63,489 nt of DNA from Patescibacteria group bacterium UBA2023 (GTDB taxonomy: Bacteria; Patescibacteriota; Gracilibacteria; BD1-5; UBA2023). The notes beneath the pieces were generated by a model. That model ran no database searches. It was given only the letters and a program-made list of their open reading frames with translations, and was not told where the DNA came from. Location of the stretch: positions 1 to 63,489 of the forward strand of contig DDBV01000033.1 of NCBI GenBank assembly GCA_002335145.1. The letters run 5' to 3'. The position numbers and the translations under genes were made by a program. Shown one piece after another: positions 48,689 to 56,855 of the stretch (position 1 is the stretch's first letter; each line of letters begins with the position of its first letter).

Positions 48689-50485
48689 ATGTCAGCATCT
48701 GTCGAAACCAAGCGTCACTCGCTCGCGCACGTCCTCGCCCAGGCGGTGCAAGAGCTCTATCCCGATGCCAAGAAGGCGATCGGCCCAGATATTGAGAACG
48801 GATTTTACTTCGATTTCGATTTCGGAGATTTCGAGCTCAAGGAAGAGCATCTGCGGGACATCGAGAAGAAGATGAAGAATATCCTCAAGCAAAATCAGAA
48901 ATTCGAACGCTACGAGATGAGCGTCGCCGAGGCCATCGCCAAGGCGAAAAACGTGGAGAAGAATCCCTACAAGGTCGAGATCATCGAGGACCTCGTTGCG
49001 AAAGAAGGAATTACGACTGTTTCTTACTACCGCAATGTCACCCAGCAGGGGGTCGAGACCTATGAGGATCTCTGCCGCGGACCCCATGTCGAGAAGCTCT
49101 CCGAGATCGACGAGCAGTCGTTCGCACTCGATCGGATCGCCGGGGCCTACTGGCGCGGAGACTCGGAGCGTACTATGCTCACCCGTATCTATGGTCTCGC
49201 GTTCGATACTCGTGATGAGCTCGATGCGTACCGCAAGCAGCGCGAGGAGGCTGCGAAACGTGACCATCGTGTGCTCGGTCGCAAGCTCAAGCTCTTCACT
49301 CTCTCGGATCTGGTGGGGTCAGGACTCCCACTCCTCCAGCCGAACGGGATGATCGTCCGACGTGAGGTAGAGGAGTACCTCTGGAATCTGCATAAGGATC
49401 GCGGGTACCTGCGCGTCTGGACTCCGCACCTCGCGAAGGAAGATCTCTATGTGACCTCGGGACACGCCGGGCACTACCTGGAGGATATGTTCGTGGTACA
49501 TGGTGGTACCAGCAAGGAAAAATTCCACCTGAAGCCCATGAACTGTCCGCACCACATGCAGCTCTTCGCGGATAATCAGTTTAGCTACCGCGATATGCCA
49601 ATCCGTTACTTCGAGCCGGCGACCGTCTACCGCGATGAGAAGACTGGTCAGCTCTCCGGCCTCACTCGTGTACGTGCTATTACCCAGGACGATGGACACC
49701 TTTTCTGTCGTGTCTCGCAGATCCGCGAGGAGGTTTCGTCCATTGTCTCCATTATCAAGGAATTCTACACCACGTTTGGTTTGATGGAGGGATACTGGGT
49801 GAGTCTCTCGGTCCGCGGAGAGGATCGCAGTAAATATCTTGGTTCCGATGACGTGTGGAATCTCGCAGAAGGCGCGCTCGAAGAAGCGGCACAAGCGAAT
49901 GGTCTCAACTATCGCCGAGTCGAGGGAGAGGCGGCGTTCTACGGGCCGAAGCTCGATTTCATGTTCAAGGACGCGATCGGTCGGGAGTGGCAGCTTGCTA
50001 CCATCCAGTGTGATTTCAATCTTCCGAATCGCTTCGATCTCTCGTTCGTGAACGAGCAGGGAGAGCGCGAACAGCCGGTCGTTATTCACCGTGCCATCTC
50101 CGGATCGCTCGAGCGATTCATGGGAATCATGATCGAGCACTTCGCCGGGCGGTTCCCGCTGTGGATCTCGCCAGAGCAGGTGCGAGTCGTGCCGGTCGGA
50201 GAGGCATTCTTCGACTACGGACGAGAGGTGCTCTCGGTCCTACGTGCCGTGGGCATGCGCGCGTCCATCGATGACTCCACCGACAACCTGGGAAAGAAAA
50301 TCCGCAACGGGGAACAGGCGCATGTGCCGTACTTGCTCGTGGTAGGAGAAAAAGAAATGAATGCCCGCACGGTCGCAGTGCGAGATGTTCGCAGTGGGAA
50401 TCAGGCAGATGAGTCGCTCGATGCGATTGTCTCGAAGCTCGTGACAGAGCGGGAGAACAAGTCTCTCTCAAGTTTATTGGCGTAG
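48689..50485 (+). CDS. thrS: Threonyl-tRNA synthetase lacking the TGS domain
   Basis: The protein has 598 residues. It begins at the editing domain (HSLAHVLAQAVQELYP; DLCRGPHVEKL gives the Cys/His set) without the ~60-residue N-terminal TGS domain. The class II core has the zinc ligands (LKPMNCPHHM; DDGHLFC; VVIHRAISGS). The C-terminal anticodon domain is complete. No TGA. Charges tRNA-Thr and removes Ser-tRNA-Thr. The first ATG after the attenuator is used; the upstream frame shows no TGS-like sequence. Confidence 0.95.
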   Translation: MSASVETKRHSLAHVLAQAVQELYPDAKKAIGPDIENGFYFDFDFGDFELKEEHLRDIEKKMKNILKQNQKFERYEMSVAEAIAKAKNVEKNPYKVEIIEDLVAKEGITTVSYYRNVTQQGVETYEDLCRGPHVEKLSEIDEQSFALDRIAGAYWRGDSERTMLTRIYGLAFDTRDELDAYRKQREEAAKRDHRVLGRKLKLFTLSDLVGSGLPLLQPNGMIVRREVEEYLWNLHKDRGYLRVWTPHLAKEDLYVTSGHAGHYLEDMFVVHGGTSKEKFHLKPMNCPHHMQLFADNQFSYRDMPIRYFEPATVYRDEKTGQLSGLTRVRAITQDDGHLFCRVSQIREEVSSIVSIIKEFYTTFGLMEGYWVSLSVRGEDRSKYLGSDDVWNLAEGALEEAAQANGLNYRRVEGEAAFYGPKLDFMFKDAIGREWQLATIQCDFNLPNRFDLSFVNEQGEREQPVVIHRAISGSLERFMGIMIEHFAGRFPLWISPEQVRVVPVGEAFFDYGREVLSVLRAVGMRASIDDSTDNLGKKIRNGEQAHVPYLLVVGEKEMNARTVAVRDVRSGNQADESLDAIVSKLVTERENKSLSSLLA

Positions 50486-50499
50486 CCTCTCCATGGACG

Positions 50500-50527
50500 A
50501 ACTATCCCCCTTACGAGGGGGATAGTT
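50500..50527. terminator. Terminator hairpin after thrS
   Basis: A perfect 12-bp stem AACTATCCCCCT/AGGGGGATAGTT with a TACG loop. The U-tract is weak (GTTAAT). The next gene is convergent, so it may serve both. Confidence 0.7.
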
Positions 50528-50528
50528 G

Positions 50529-51392
50529 TTAATACGAGAGTCCGTTGCGTTCGTTCTCGGGCGTCCCGTTGAAGTTATAGTCTGGCAGGCAGAGTTTTTC
50601 CACTTTCTCTACGGTCCGTCCGTTCGTGAGGGTCGTTTTGTTGGTGCTCGGCAGGACCCACGAACCGAGATCTTCTCCGATCGTTCCGCGGTGATATATG
50701 CCTCACTCCGTTACGAATTCGGCGTAGGTCCGCGATGTTTCTCCCGGATATTTCCATCGGTACTGACAGGCGGTGTCGAATGTAGCGGTGTCGTAGAGAT
50801 TGATCGCTTCCCACCCGATCAACCACCACTTCATCCGGTCAACATTATCATCTCCATAGTCATGCTCGTGTTCGCTTATGACCACTCATCCATCGAAACC
50901 AGCAAGTTCGAGACCCTGTCTTTGATTATTATACGAGAGATTAGCAAGACGGTCTGTGGCGGAGGCGGGGAGATTCGCATCTTTCCACCATATACCCGGA
51001 TAAGAAACATCGTTTGGTACAGCGCCGAGAACGAGGCTATCCATAAATTGCCCTTGTTGTCCGTTTATTACGTTGGTTCGCGGGATGAGAAAGGGGGTAT
51101 AATTTCGTCACCAGTCGAATAGTGCCGAGTGTAATTGCACGAAGCGGCAGACGAACTGATTCCATTTTGTTGTTGTGACTACGTCTCCATCTTGTGCCCA
51201 AATCCCGTTCGGATTTCCAATTCAGATACCGCAATCGTTCCAAAGATTGACGGCAGAGGCAGGATCGATCAACAACGTATCTGGACGCACCCAGCCCAAT
51301 GCCGTTGGCAACGAAATACACACGGCAGCAACCGCCATGCCAGTCATGGCTATTCCCAGAGAAAAACGTCTCCACAAAATCCCATATCGCAT
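50529..51392 (-). CDS. Secreted hypothetical protein
   Basis: The protein has 287 residues, recovered only with TGA as Gly at 50703, 50886, 51108 and 51222. ATG 51390-51392 gives a signal peptide (SLGIAMTGMAVAAVCISLPTA). The mature part is rich in Trp, Asn, Tyr, Gly and Asp (GIWWKDANLP; MKWWLIGWEAINLYDTA) with four Cys, like an extracellular carbohydrate-binding or host-contact protein. No family recognised. It is flanked by a repeat-rich intergenic region on its 5' side. Confidence 0.62.
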
Positions 51393-51483
51393 AGTCAGAC
51401 AAGGTAAGAAATACTTGCCAAGAATACGATAGGAATTCCCTGGTATCTTTCGGAGTGATCCGATGATAATGGGGGAAGGAAGG

Positions 51484-51692
51484 AGTTTTGGCGAACGCAG
51501 AAAGAAAGGAGGGCTCCATGTCTTCGTGTTCGCCAAAACTACAACCCTGTGGTCACAAAAACCGAAAAGAGGTGTTGAAGAGCATGAAGGCTCTCCTTAC
51601 TATTTTTGTGCACCACAAAACGTGGTTCGTAGTTTTGGCGAAGTCATTATACCGTATCATTTCTTGAGATGCAAGGATTCTTTTTGCATCTC
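51484..51692. repeat. Inverted-repeat cluster in the intergenic region
   Basis: AGTTTTGGCGAAC at 51484-51496 is repeated inverted at 51528-51540 and again direct at 51631-51643. The last two are the ends of longer imperfect arms (about 51528-51565 and 51605-51643, both ending in CACAAAAA/TTTTTGTG). A separate hairpin GAGATGCAA/TTGCATCTC lies at 51666-51692. There is no credible gene in 51393-51784. Confidence 0.7.
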
Positions 51693-51761
51693 GATGGAGC
51701 GCGGTTATTGGGTATTCCGCGAGACTCTATAATCGTATCTTCCGGATCTCCTGAGAGAGCG

Positions 51762-51786
51762 AAAATATCCCCGTGGGGGATATTTT
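51762..51786. terminator. Intrinsic terminator
   Basis: An 11-bp stem AAAATATCCCC/GGGGATATTTT with a GTG loop. It overlaps the stop of the minus-strand gene at 51785 and can act in both directions. Confidence 0.75.
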
Positions 51787-52192
51787 AGAGTCCGAGCTCC
51801 TCGATAACCCGATTTCGTATCCAGTCCGACATCCGTGGGTCGATATCTTCTCGTGCGTGTTGGGCTGATATTTTGGCGAGCTGTTGTATCATTGCTTGCT
51901 CAATATTGTTGAGCTTGTCGGGTGTATGGATGAGGAGGTATGTGTATGATTTTTCTCCTTTGTGGCTCCATACGGGTCACTCTCTCGGAGAGAGTGAGTC
52001 TTCTGGAAAAACAGGCCATCCATTTTCTGTGCCATCTGGAGAGCACGCCACCCATCAGCTTCTATCATGCCAGCGATACAGTACCTGTCCGTCCATGCGG
52101 ATGTACGCAGGACGACCGTTGTATTCTCCGTCCAGGACGAAGTGGTATTCGAGTCCGTCGATGAGGCGTTTTTGTGCGAATGTCTCGATCAT
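51785..52192 (-). CDS. Small hypothetical protein
   Basis: The protein has 135 residues with two TGA-coded Gly. ATG 52190-52192 is 30 bp after TACAAT (minus strand, 52223-52228). The N-terminal part is beta-rich with Trp/Tyr (EYNGRPAYIRMDGQVLYRWH), and the C-terminal part is helical and acidic (KISAQHAREDIDPRMSDWIR). No signal peptide. Divergent from the TIM-barrel gene. Unknown family. Confidence 0.58.
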
Positions 52193-52222
52193 GGGAGAGA
52201 GTGATATTCTGCCACGAATCCC

Positions 52223-52290
52223 ATTGTACCCCAAAACCCCATTCCGTCCATCCGCGAAGGTTTGTATTTCCGAGGGAATCATGCTACAAT
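52223..52290. promoter_or_regulatory. Divergent promoter pair
   Basis: A minus-strand -10 TACAAT at 52223-52228. On the plus strand TTGTAT (52262-52267), a 17-nt spacer and TACAAT (52285-52290). The plus transcript would begin after an ATG at 52289, which supports ATG 52313 for the plus gene. Confidence 0.55.
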
Positions 52291-52312
52291 GGGCGAAAGT
52301 ACCCCCATTCGC

Positions 52313-53071
52313 ATGCTCCTCTCCACTTCGAGTCTTGCAGGTCACGGCCTGCACAAAATCTTCTCCCTCGCGAAACGCGCCGATATAGAGGGTGTTAATC
52401 TCGATATCAATCCTCGCCTCTTCGATACGCTCGATGCGAAATATATCGGCGCGCTCATTGAGGAATTCTGAGTGCCGGTCGTGAGCGTTACAGCACTTGA
52501 ACGCGATATGAATGCGGATATTGCCAAGAAGATTTTTGCGCTCGCGCATGATATTGGAGCGACATGTCTCACGCTCTATCCGCCCCATAGATTCGATCGT
52601 GATGTGACGTGGTTTTCGGAGGAGCTTCCGAAGCTCCAGAAGAAATACCCCGATATTGTCGCTACTATTGGGAATGTTGAACCAAAAACGATTCTTTTTG
52701 TTATTCCTGAGTACCGTGACGCGACGCTTCAGCTCATCAAGAAGACAACCGGATTCACAACGCTCGATGTGTCGCATGTCGATCCTGAGAGTGGTATTGA
52801 TCTTCTCAAGGCTTTTACGCTCCTCGGGTCGTCCATTTGCCAGGTTTTCTTGTCCGATCGAGATGTCGAAGGGACCGGCAAATTCCCCGGGACTGGTGAA
52901 ATGCCTGTGGAGAGCCTGCTCATCAAGCTCGCCGAAGCTGGGTATGACGGGTCGTTCACGCTGCGCGTGCGTCCCAAGGAAATTGCCGCGGGAGAGCCTG
53001 ATGAGGCGATTATCGCGCGAATTCGGGAAGCGCAAGCATTTTTGGATCGATATTTCTCTCAAGAGAAATAA
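52313..53071 (+). CDS. Xylose isomerase-like TIM barrel protein
   Basis: The protein has 252 residues with TGA (52469) as Gly. The strand-by-strand pattern (EGVNLDINPRLFDTL; GVPVVSVTALERDM; LDVSHVDPESGIDLLKAF; QVFLSDRDVEGTGKFPGTG; YDGSFTLRVRPKEI) matches AP-endonuclease 2/sugar phosphate isomerase-epimerase barrels. Some metal ligands (Asp, His, Asp) are in place, but the usual Glu pair is not clear. The substrate is unknown; DNA repair (Nfo-like) or sugar metabolism are both possible. Confidence 0.75.
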
Positions 53072-53105
53072 GAAAAACACGCCCCGATTTCTGAAGGATC
53101 ATCTT

Positions 53106-53411
53106 ATGACAAAAAGAAAACTCCGATTCTTCGTCGAATATGCTTGTTGGCCGATCTGGGAAAATATCCCGGGATGAGTTGATAATATCAATCCCGAGCG
53201 GCTTCCTATTTCCTTTGAGCTCAAACGAGACATCGTCATGTGGACGAGAGCATTTGAGAATACCTTTAACACACACTATCCGCCGGATTCAAAATTCGAA
53301 AACACACAGGAGGCCGAGGATTTCAAGGTTACGGGCAGGCATCTTGTCGAGAGACTGCGAGAAGAACTTGGTGACGATGTTTTCGAGATAGAATCTCCGG
53401 AGTTTTCGTAA
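53106..53411 (+). CDS. Small conserved-looking protein
   Basis: The protein has 101 residues with TGA as Gly in NIPGGVDNI. The LRFFVEYACWPIWEN start, ERLPISFELKRDIVMW and RHLVERLREELGDDVFEIE end resemble a small cytosolic family I have seen near toxin-immunity genes, but I cannot name it. It lies 34 bp after the TIM-barrel gene on the same strand. It is convergent with the winged-helix regulator. Confidence 0.58.
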
Positions 53412-53425
53412 TCCCAAGGTGATCG

Positions 53426-54043
53426 TTATTTTTTCTCGATGTTGTCCGTCAAGAGACTGTCTACGCCGATCCGATCGACGAACCGGACGAATCCCTGCTG
53501 TGTAAGAATGGACGTGACGAGCTTGTCACTGTATTCGAGGCGCGACATGAAATCCTCCTTGGACATGATGGCGTACTTGATACGTTGTCCGAAGAAGATC
53601 CGTTCGAGCGCGTTGTTGAATTCCACACGATCGATCTCCCCGATAATGAAGATGTCCACCACACTTTGAGAGGTGCCGCGATCGAGTCGGCGCAGGTAGC
53701 CACCCCACGTGACGAGTTCCACGGCCTTGTTACCCCGTAGGTAGGTGCCGAGACGTTCGAGCGGGTCGTAGGTCTTACGGAATATCTCCGTGAGTGCCGA
53801 GAGTATGACGCTCTCTGATGCGATCCGGTAGATCTTTTTCTTGTTGGATTCCATGCTCTTGAGAATCCCGAGCTCCTCGAGATTTTGGAGTTCTCGCCGG
53901 ACGCTGTTGAGTTGTTCGTTGAGCTCGCGCGCGAGCTCGCGGATAAAAAATCCCTCCGAATCAGGGTTAACCGAGTACTCCACGAGGAAGCGTTCGAGAA
54001 TCTTGGCCCGGCACTTGGAGCCGAAGAGTTTTGAGAGGTTCAT
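53426..54043 (-). CDS. Winged-helix transcriptional regulator
   Basis: The protein has 205 residues. The N-terminal HTH (FFIRELARELNEQLNSVRRE, LQNLEELGILKSMESNKKKI) is an ArsR/MarR-like winged helix. A C-terminal domain (NKAVELVTWGGYLRRLDRGT; SVVDIFIIGEIDRVEFNNAL) resembles a degenerate nucleotidyltransferase. This combination is common in CPR genomes. ATG 54041-54043 follows the promoter. No TGA. Effector and targets are unknown. Confidence 0.78.
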   Translation of the reverse strand: MNLSKLFGSKCRAKILERFLVEYSVNPDSEGFFIRELARELNEQLNSVRRELQNLEELGILKSMESNKKKIYRIASESVILSALTEIFRKTYDPLERLGTYLRGNKAVELVTWGGYLRRLDRGTSQSVVDIFIIGEIDRVEFNNALERIFFGQRIKYAIMSKEDFMSRLEYSDKLVTSILTQQGFVRFVDRIGVDSLLTDNIEKK

Positions 54044-54066
54044 GGAGTCGGGCAATTTTGGCCGAC

Positions 54067-54094
54067 ATTATAGAACAAACCCCCAGAATCGCAA
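54067..54094 (-). promoter_or_regulatory. Promoter of the winged-helix regulator
   Basis: On the minus strand: TTGCGA (54089-54094), a 16-nt spacer and TATAAT (54067-54072). Confidence 0.75.
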
Positions 54095-54177
54095 TAAAAA
54101 CGTTGCGGGATCTTTGCGGGTTTAGCGGCTCTTAATGACGAATAGTGAGACTGGTACGGTATTCTTTTTCCTCTTCC

Positions 54178-54771
54178 ATGAAAGCGACTCTCCCAGAACT
54201 GCCATACCCGTACACCGCCCTTGAGCCAGTTATCGATGCCCGTACAGTGGAATTGCATTACAGCAAGCACCACCAGGCCTATGTCGATGGATATAATGCC
54301 GCCCTCGATAAGCTCGCCGCGGCTCGGGCATCGGGGGATTTTTCCTCCGTCAAGCACCTCAAGCGGGAGCTCGCATTCCATGGATCGGGGCACGCGCTCC
54401 ACTCTATCTACTGGCGGAGCATGACGCCGAACCCTGTACCTCTTGCGGATGGACGACTCAAGTCCGCAATCGAAGCATCATTCGGAAATTTCGAAACATT
54501 TGAGCGCGAATTCAAAACGGCTTGTACGATCGTTGAAGCATCTGGCTGGGGAATTCTCGCCGTCGCACCGGATGGACGACTTGAAATCTATACGATCGAG
54601 AAGCATCAAGATCTTGTCGAGATTGGTTTTGTACCCATCCTCGCGTGTGATGTCTGGGAACATTCGTATTACCTCTCGTACCAGAACCGCCGTGCCGACT
54701 ATGTGGAATGATTCTTCCGTATGATCGACTGGACGTCCGTAGCAACCAGTTACGAGGAGGTCGCCGCATAA
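54178..54771 (+). CDS. Fe/Mn superoxide dismutase
   Basis: The protein has 197 residues. Metal ligands: His in HYSKHHQAYVDGYN, His in LAFHGSGHALHS, and Asp/His in CDVWEHSYY. TGA at 54709 is Gly in DYVEGFFRMIDW, where the family reads on into the last helix. Taking TGA as a stop would drop 20 residues of the conserved C-terminus. Turns superoxide into H2O2 and O2. Fe or Mn preference cannot be settled here. The 3' end overlaps a convergent gene by 22 bp. Confidence 0.94.
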
Positions 54772-55298
54772 AGTGCCTGTCGCCTGGGATCGGCCATCGG
54801 GAGAAGGAGCTCGACCTCAGGGTCGAGCATGACGAGTGCCGCCTGGAGTCGATTCGGAAGAGTGTGGAGCGAGAGGTAGCAATCTCTCGCTCTTTTTTTT
54901 GCCTCCACGGCCATTTCATCGAGATACTTCTGAGCCAAACACGCGACAGGTCACTCGAATGTCCGGAGCATACCGCACCGTTGCGCGGCCTCTGTCATTT
55001 TGTGCAGACAGGCAATTCGTACGATGAGTGATTCCGGTGGGCCGAAAGTTTGGTCGGAATTCTCGGTGTCGGTATTTCCAACGATCGCGATGCATGCCTG
55101 TGCTACAAGCATGGTACGATCGCTGTCATTGGCGCGCGTTTGCATGGCGGTGAGGAATTGTTGGTGCAGTCTGAGTCGAAGTCATTCCGCTTCATACTGG
55201 GGAGTGGTTGGTGCGTGCGTTGCGAGCGTGCGCTCGTACTCGGCCGCGAGCCGAGCAATCTGGCTTGCTTCTGGAGTATTGGTCTCTAGGTATCACAT
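54750..55298 (-). CDS. Hypothetical helical protein
   Basis: The protein has 182 residues with TGA as Gly (55293 upstream of the start, 55182, 54951). ATG 55296-55298. It is mostly helical, rich in Ala, Leu, Arg and Thr (EASQIARLAAEYERTLATHA; CLAQKYLDEMAVEAKKRARD), with five Cys and no signal peptide. The stop lies inside the SOD gene on the other strand. No family recognised. The 236 bp upstream (55299-55534) hold only a terminator for the SpoU gene. Confidence 0.55.
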
Positions 55299-55482
55299 GG
55301 GCCTGGTTTGTTAAGAAGGTGCATGGTTCCTGTGGTTGTTTCGTGCGATGATGGTACTGGCGGTGTCTTGGCGATGCTACCAATCTGGCACCATCCCCGG
55401 AACCTTTCCATGCCTGATCCTGGAGGATACCCCGATGCGTCTCTGCTTGCGGTATTCGATGAATGCCATGGGGTTCAGCAAA

Positions 55483-55517
55483 AAATAAACGCTTCGGATA
55501 GTACATTCCGAAGCGTT
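55483..55517 (-). terminator. Intrinsic terminator (minus strand)
   Basis: An 11-bp stem AACGCTTCGGA/TCCGAAGCGTT with an 8-nt loop and a TTATTTTTT tail on the minus strand ends the dnaJ-like/SpoU transcript. Confidence 0.85.
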
Positions 55518-55534
55518 ACTGGAGCGTTACCGAA

Positions 55535-56002
55535 TTACGTTTTCATCGAGTTTTCGTTGATCCATGAGTAGATGAGTATCCCCGCAGCCGTTGCGACATT
55601 GAGAGATTTCTTTATGCCGAGCATCGGGAGCTCGACATATGAATCGATGAAATCGCTCAATTCTTGCGATACCCCTTCGGTCTCACTCCCGACCACGATG
55701 CAGAGATGGTCGTAACTGTGTACGTGGATTGATCGGTAATCGATACTCTCTGGCGTCTGTTCGAGCGCGACAATATGCCAACCCTCACTCTTGAGTCGCG
55801 AGAGAATTTCGCGAGCATCCCGGTAGTATTCCCATGGGACTGATTCCTCCGCTCCAAGTGCCGTCTTGCTAATTTCTCGGCGTGGTGGGGTGGGTGTCAC
55901 GCCCGTGAGGTATACCCGATCGTACCCGGCACCGTCTGCCGTGCGGAAAATCGCTCCCACATTGAGCATTGATCGGATATTGTCGAGGAGGATCGCCCGC
56001 AT
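55535..56002 (-). CDS. SpoU (TrmH) family RNA methyltransferase
   Basis: The protein has 155 residues. All three SpoU motifs are present: NVGAIFRTADGAGYDRVYL, CIVVGSETEGVS, and LPMLGIKKSLNVATAAGI, which forms the SAM-binding trefoil knot. A short form like TrmL/TrmH, modifying a 2'-O position of tRNA or rRNA; the site is unknown. It follows the J-domain gene by 2 bp. No TGA. Confidence 0.9.
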   Translation of the reverse strand: MRAILLDNIRSMLNVGAIFRTADGAGYDRVYLTGVTPTPPRREISKTALGAEESVPWEYYRDAREILSRLKSEGWHIVALEQTPESIDYRSIHVHSYDHLCIVVGSETEGVSQELSDFIDSYVELPMLGIKKSLNVATAAGILIYSWINENSMKT

Positions 56003-56004
56003 GA

Positions 56005-56688
56005 TTAGAGTCGGTATTTAATTGATTCGAGGAGTTTCCGGATATCGTCCGGAACCTCTTTCGGCATTTTCACGTTCGCGATCACATACATATCACCCGT
56101 GCGTCACTCGGCCGAGCGGCCTTTGCCTTTGATCTTGAATTTCGTTCCGGGCTTCGTCCCGGTCGGAATATTGAGCGTGAGCGATTGGTTGTAGACCGTC
56201 GTGATCGGGAGTTTCGTACCGAGAATCAGATCGATGATCGGAATTTCCTCGGTCCGTACCACGTCGAGTGATGGAGTTTCTTCCGCTGAGTGAGGACGCT
56301 CCTGGGGGCGCGCCCGATCCGCCGCACCGAAAAGATCGCTGAAGTCGAAATCCGCTTGTTTCGATCTTCCGCGCGCACCGCCAAACATGGAGGAGAATAC
56401 GTCCTCGAATCCCGAGAATCCCGCACCGGAGGAGCCCGCATGGGAATGTCCACCACCCATTCCGGCATGAGGATCGGCAGTCCCGAACGTATCGTACTGC
56501 TTGCGCTTCTTGGCGTCCGAGAGAGTTTCGTAGGCTTCGTTTATTTCCTTGAATTTCTTTTCGGATTTTTTGTCCCCTTCGTTCTTGTCGGGGTGGTATT
56601 TCATAGCGAGCTTCCGATAGGCTTTCTTGATATCGGCGTCCGTGGCGGTCTTTGGTACGCCGAGAGTCTCGTAATAATCGTTGTGCAT
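56005..56688 (-). CDS. Short J-domain co-chaperone (DnaJ/CbpA-like)
   Basis: The protein has 227 residues, against ~370 for DnaJ. A complete J domain with HPD ([10 protein letters not shown]) is followed by a Gly/Ser/Phe-rich linker ([20 protein letters not shown]) and one C-terminal substrate domain ([18 protein letters not shown]). TGA at 56104 is Gly in [15 protein letters not shown]. The zinc finger and second C-terminal domain are absent. It stimulates DnaK; no dnaK or grpE is adjacent. It has a good promoter upstream. Confidence 0.88.
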
Positions 56689-56715
56689 GCGGATCGAACG
56701 AGGTAATTGGCGAGT

Positions 56716-56743
56716 ATTATAGATTGTGTGTATGAATTTTCAA
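56716..56743 (-). promoter_or_regulatory. Promoter of the J-domain gene
   Basis: On the minus strand: TTGAAA (56738-56743), a 16-nt spacer and TATAAT (56716-56721). Confidence 0.78.
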
Positions 56744-56855
56744 GGATTCCAGTTTTCGGATGATTGTTGCGCTTCTTGTGCGAATACGATTATTGATTCG
56801 TGAGTCGGTCTTTCGTCCTGTCTATTTCAGGGTATACTCTCCAAAAATCGAATCC

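Noticed and set aside
51484-51692. Insertion sequence remnant
   Set aside because: No transposase frame, no target-site duplication recognised, and the arms are only ~38 bp; kept as an inverted-repeat cluster.
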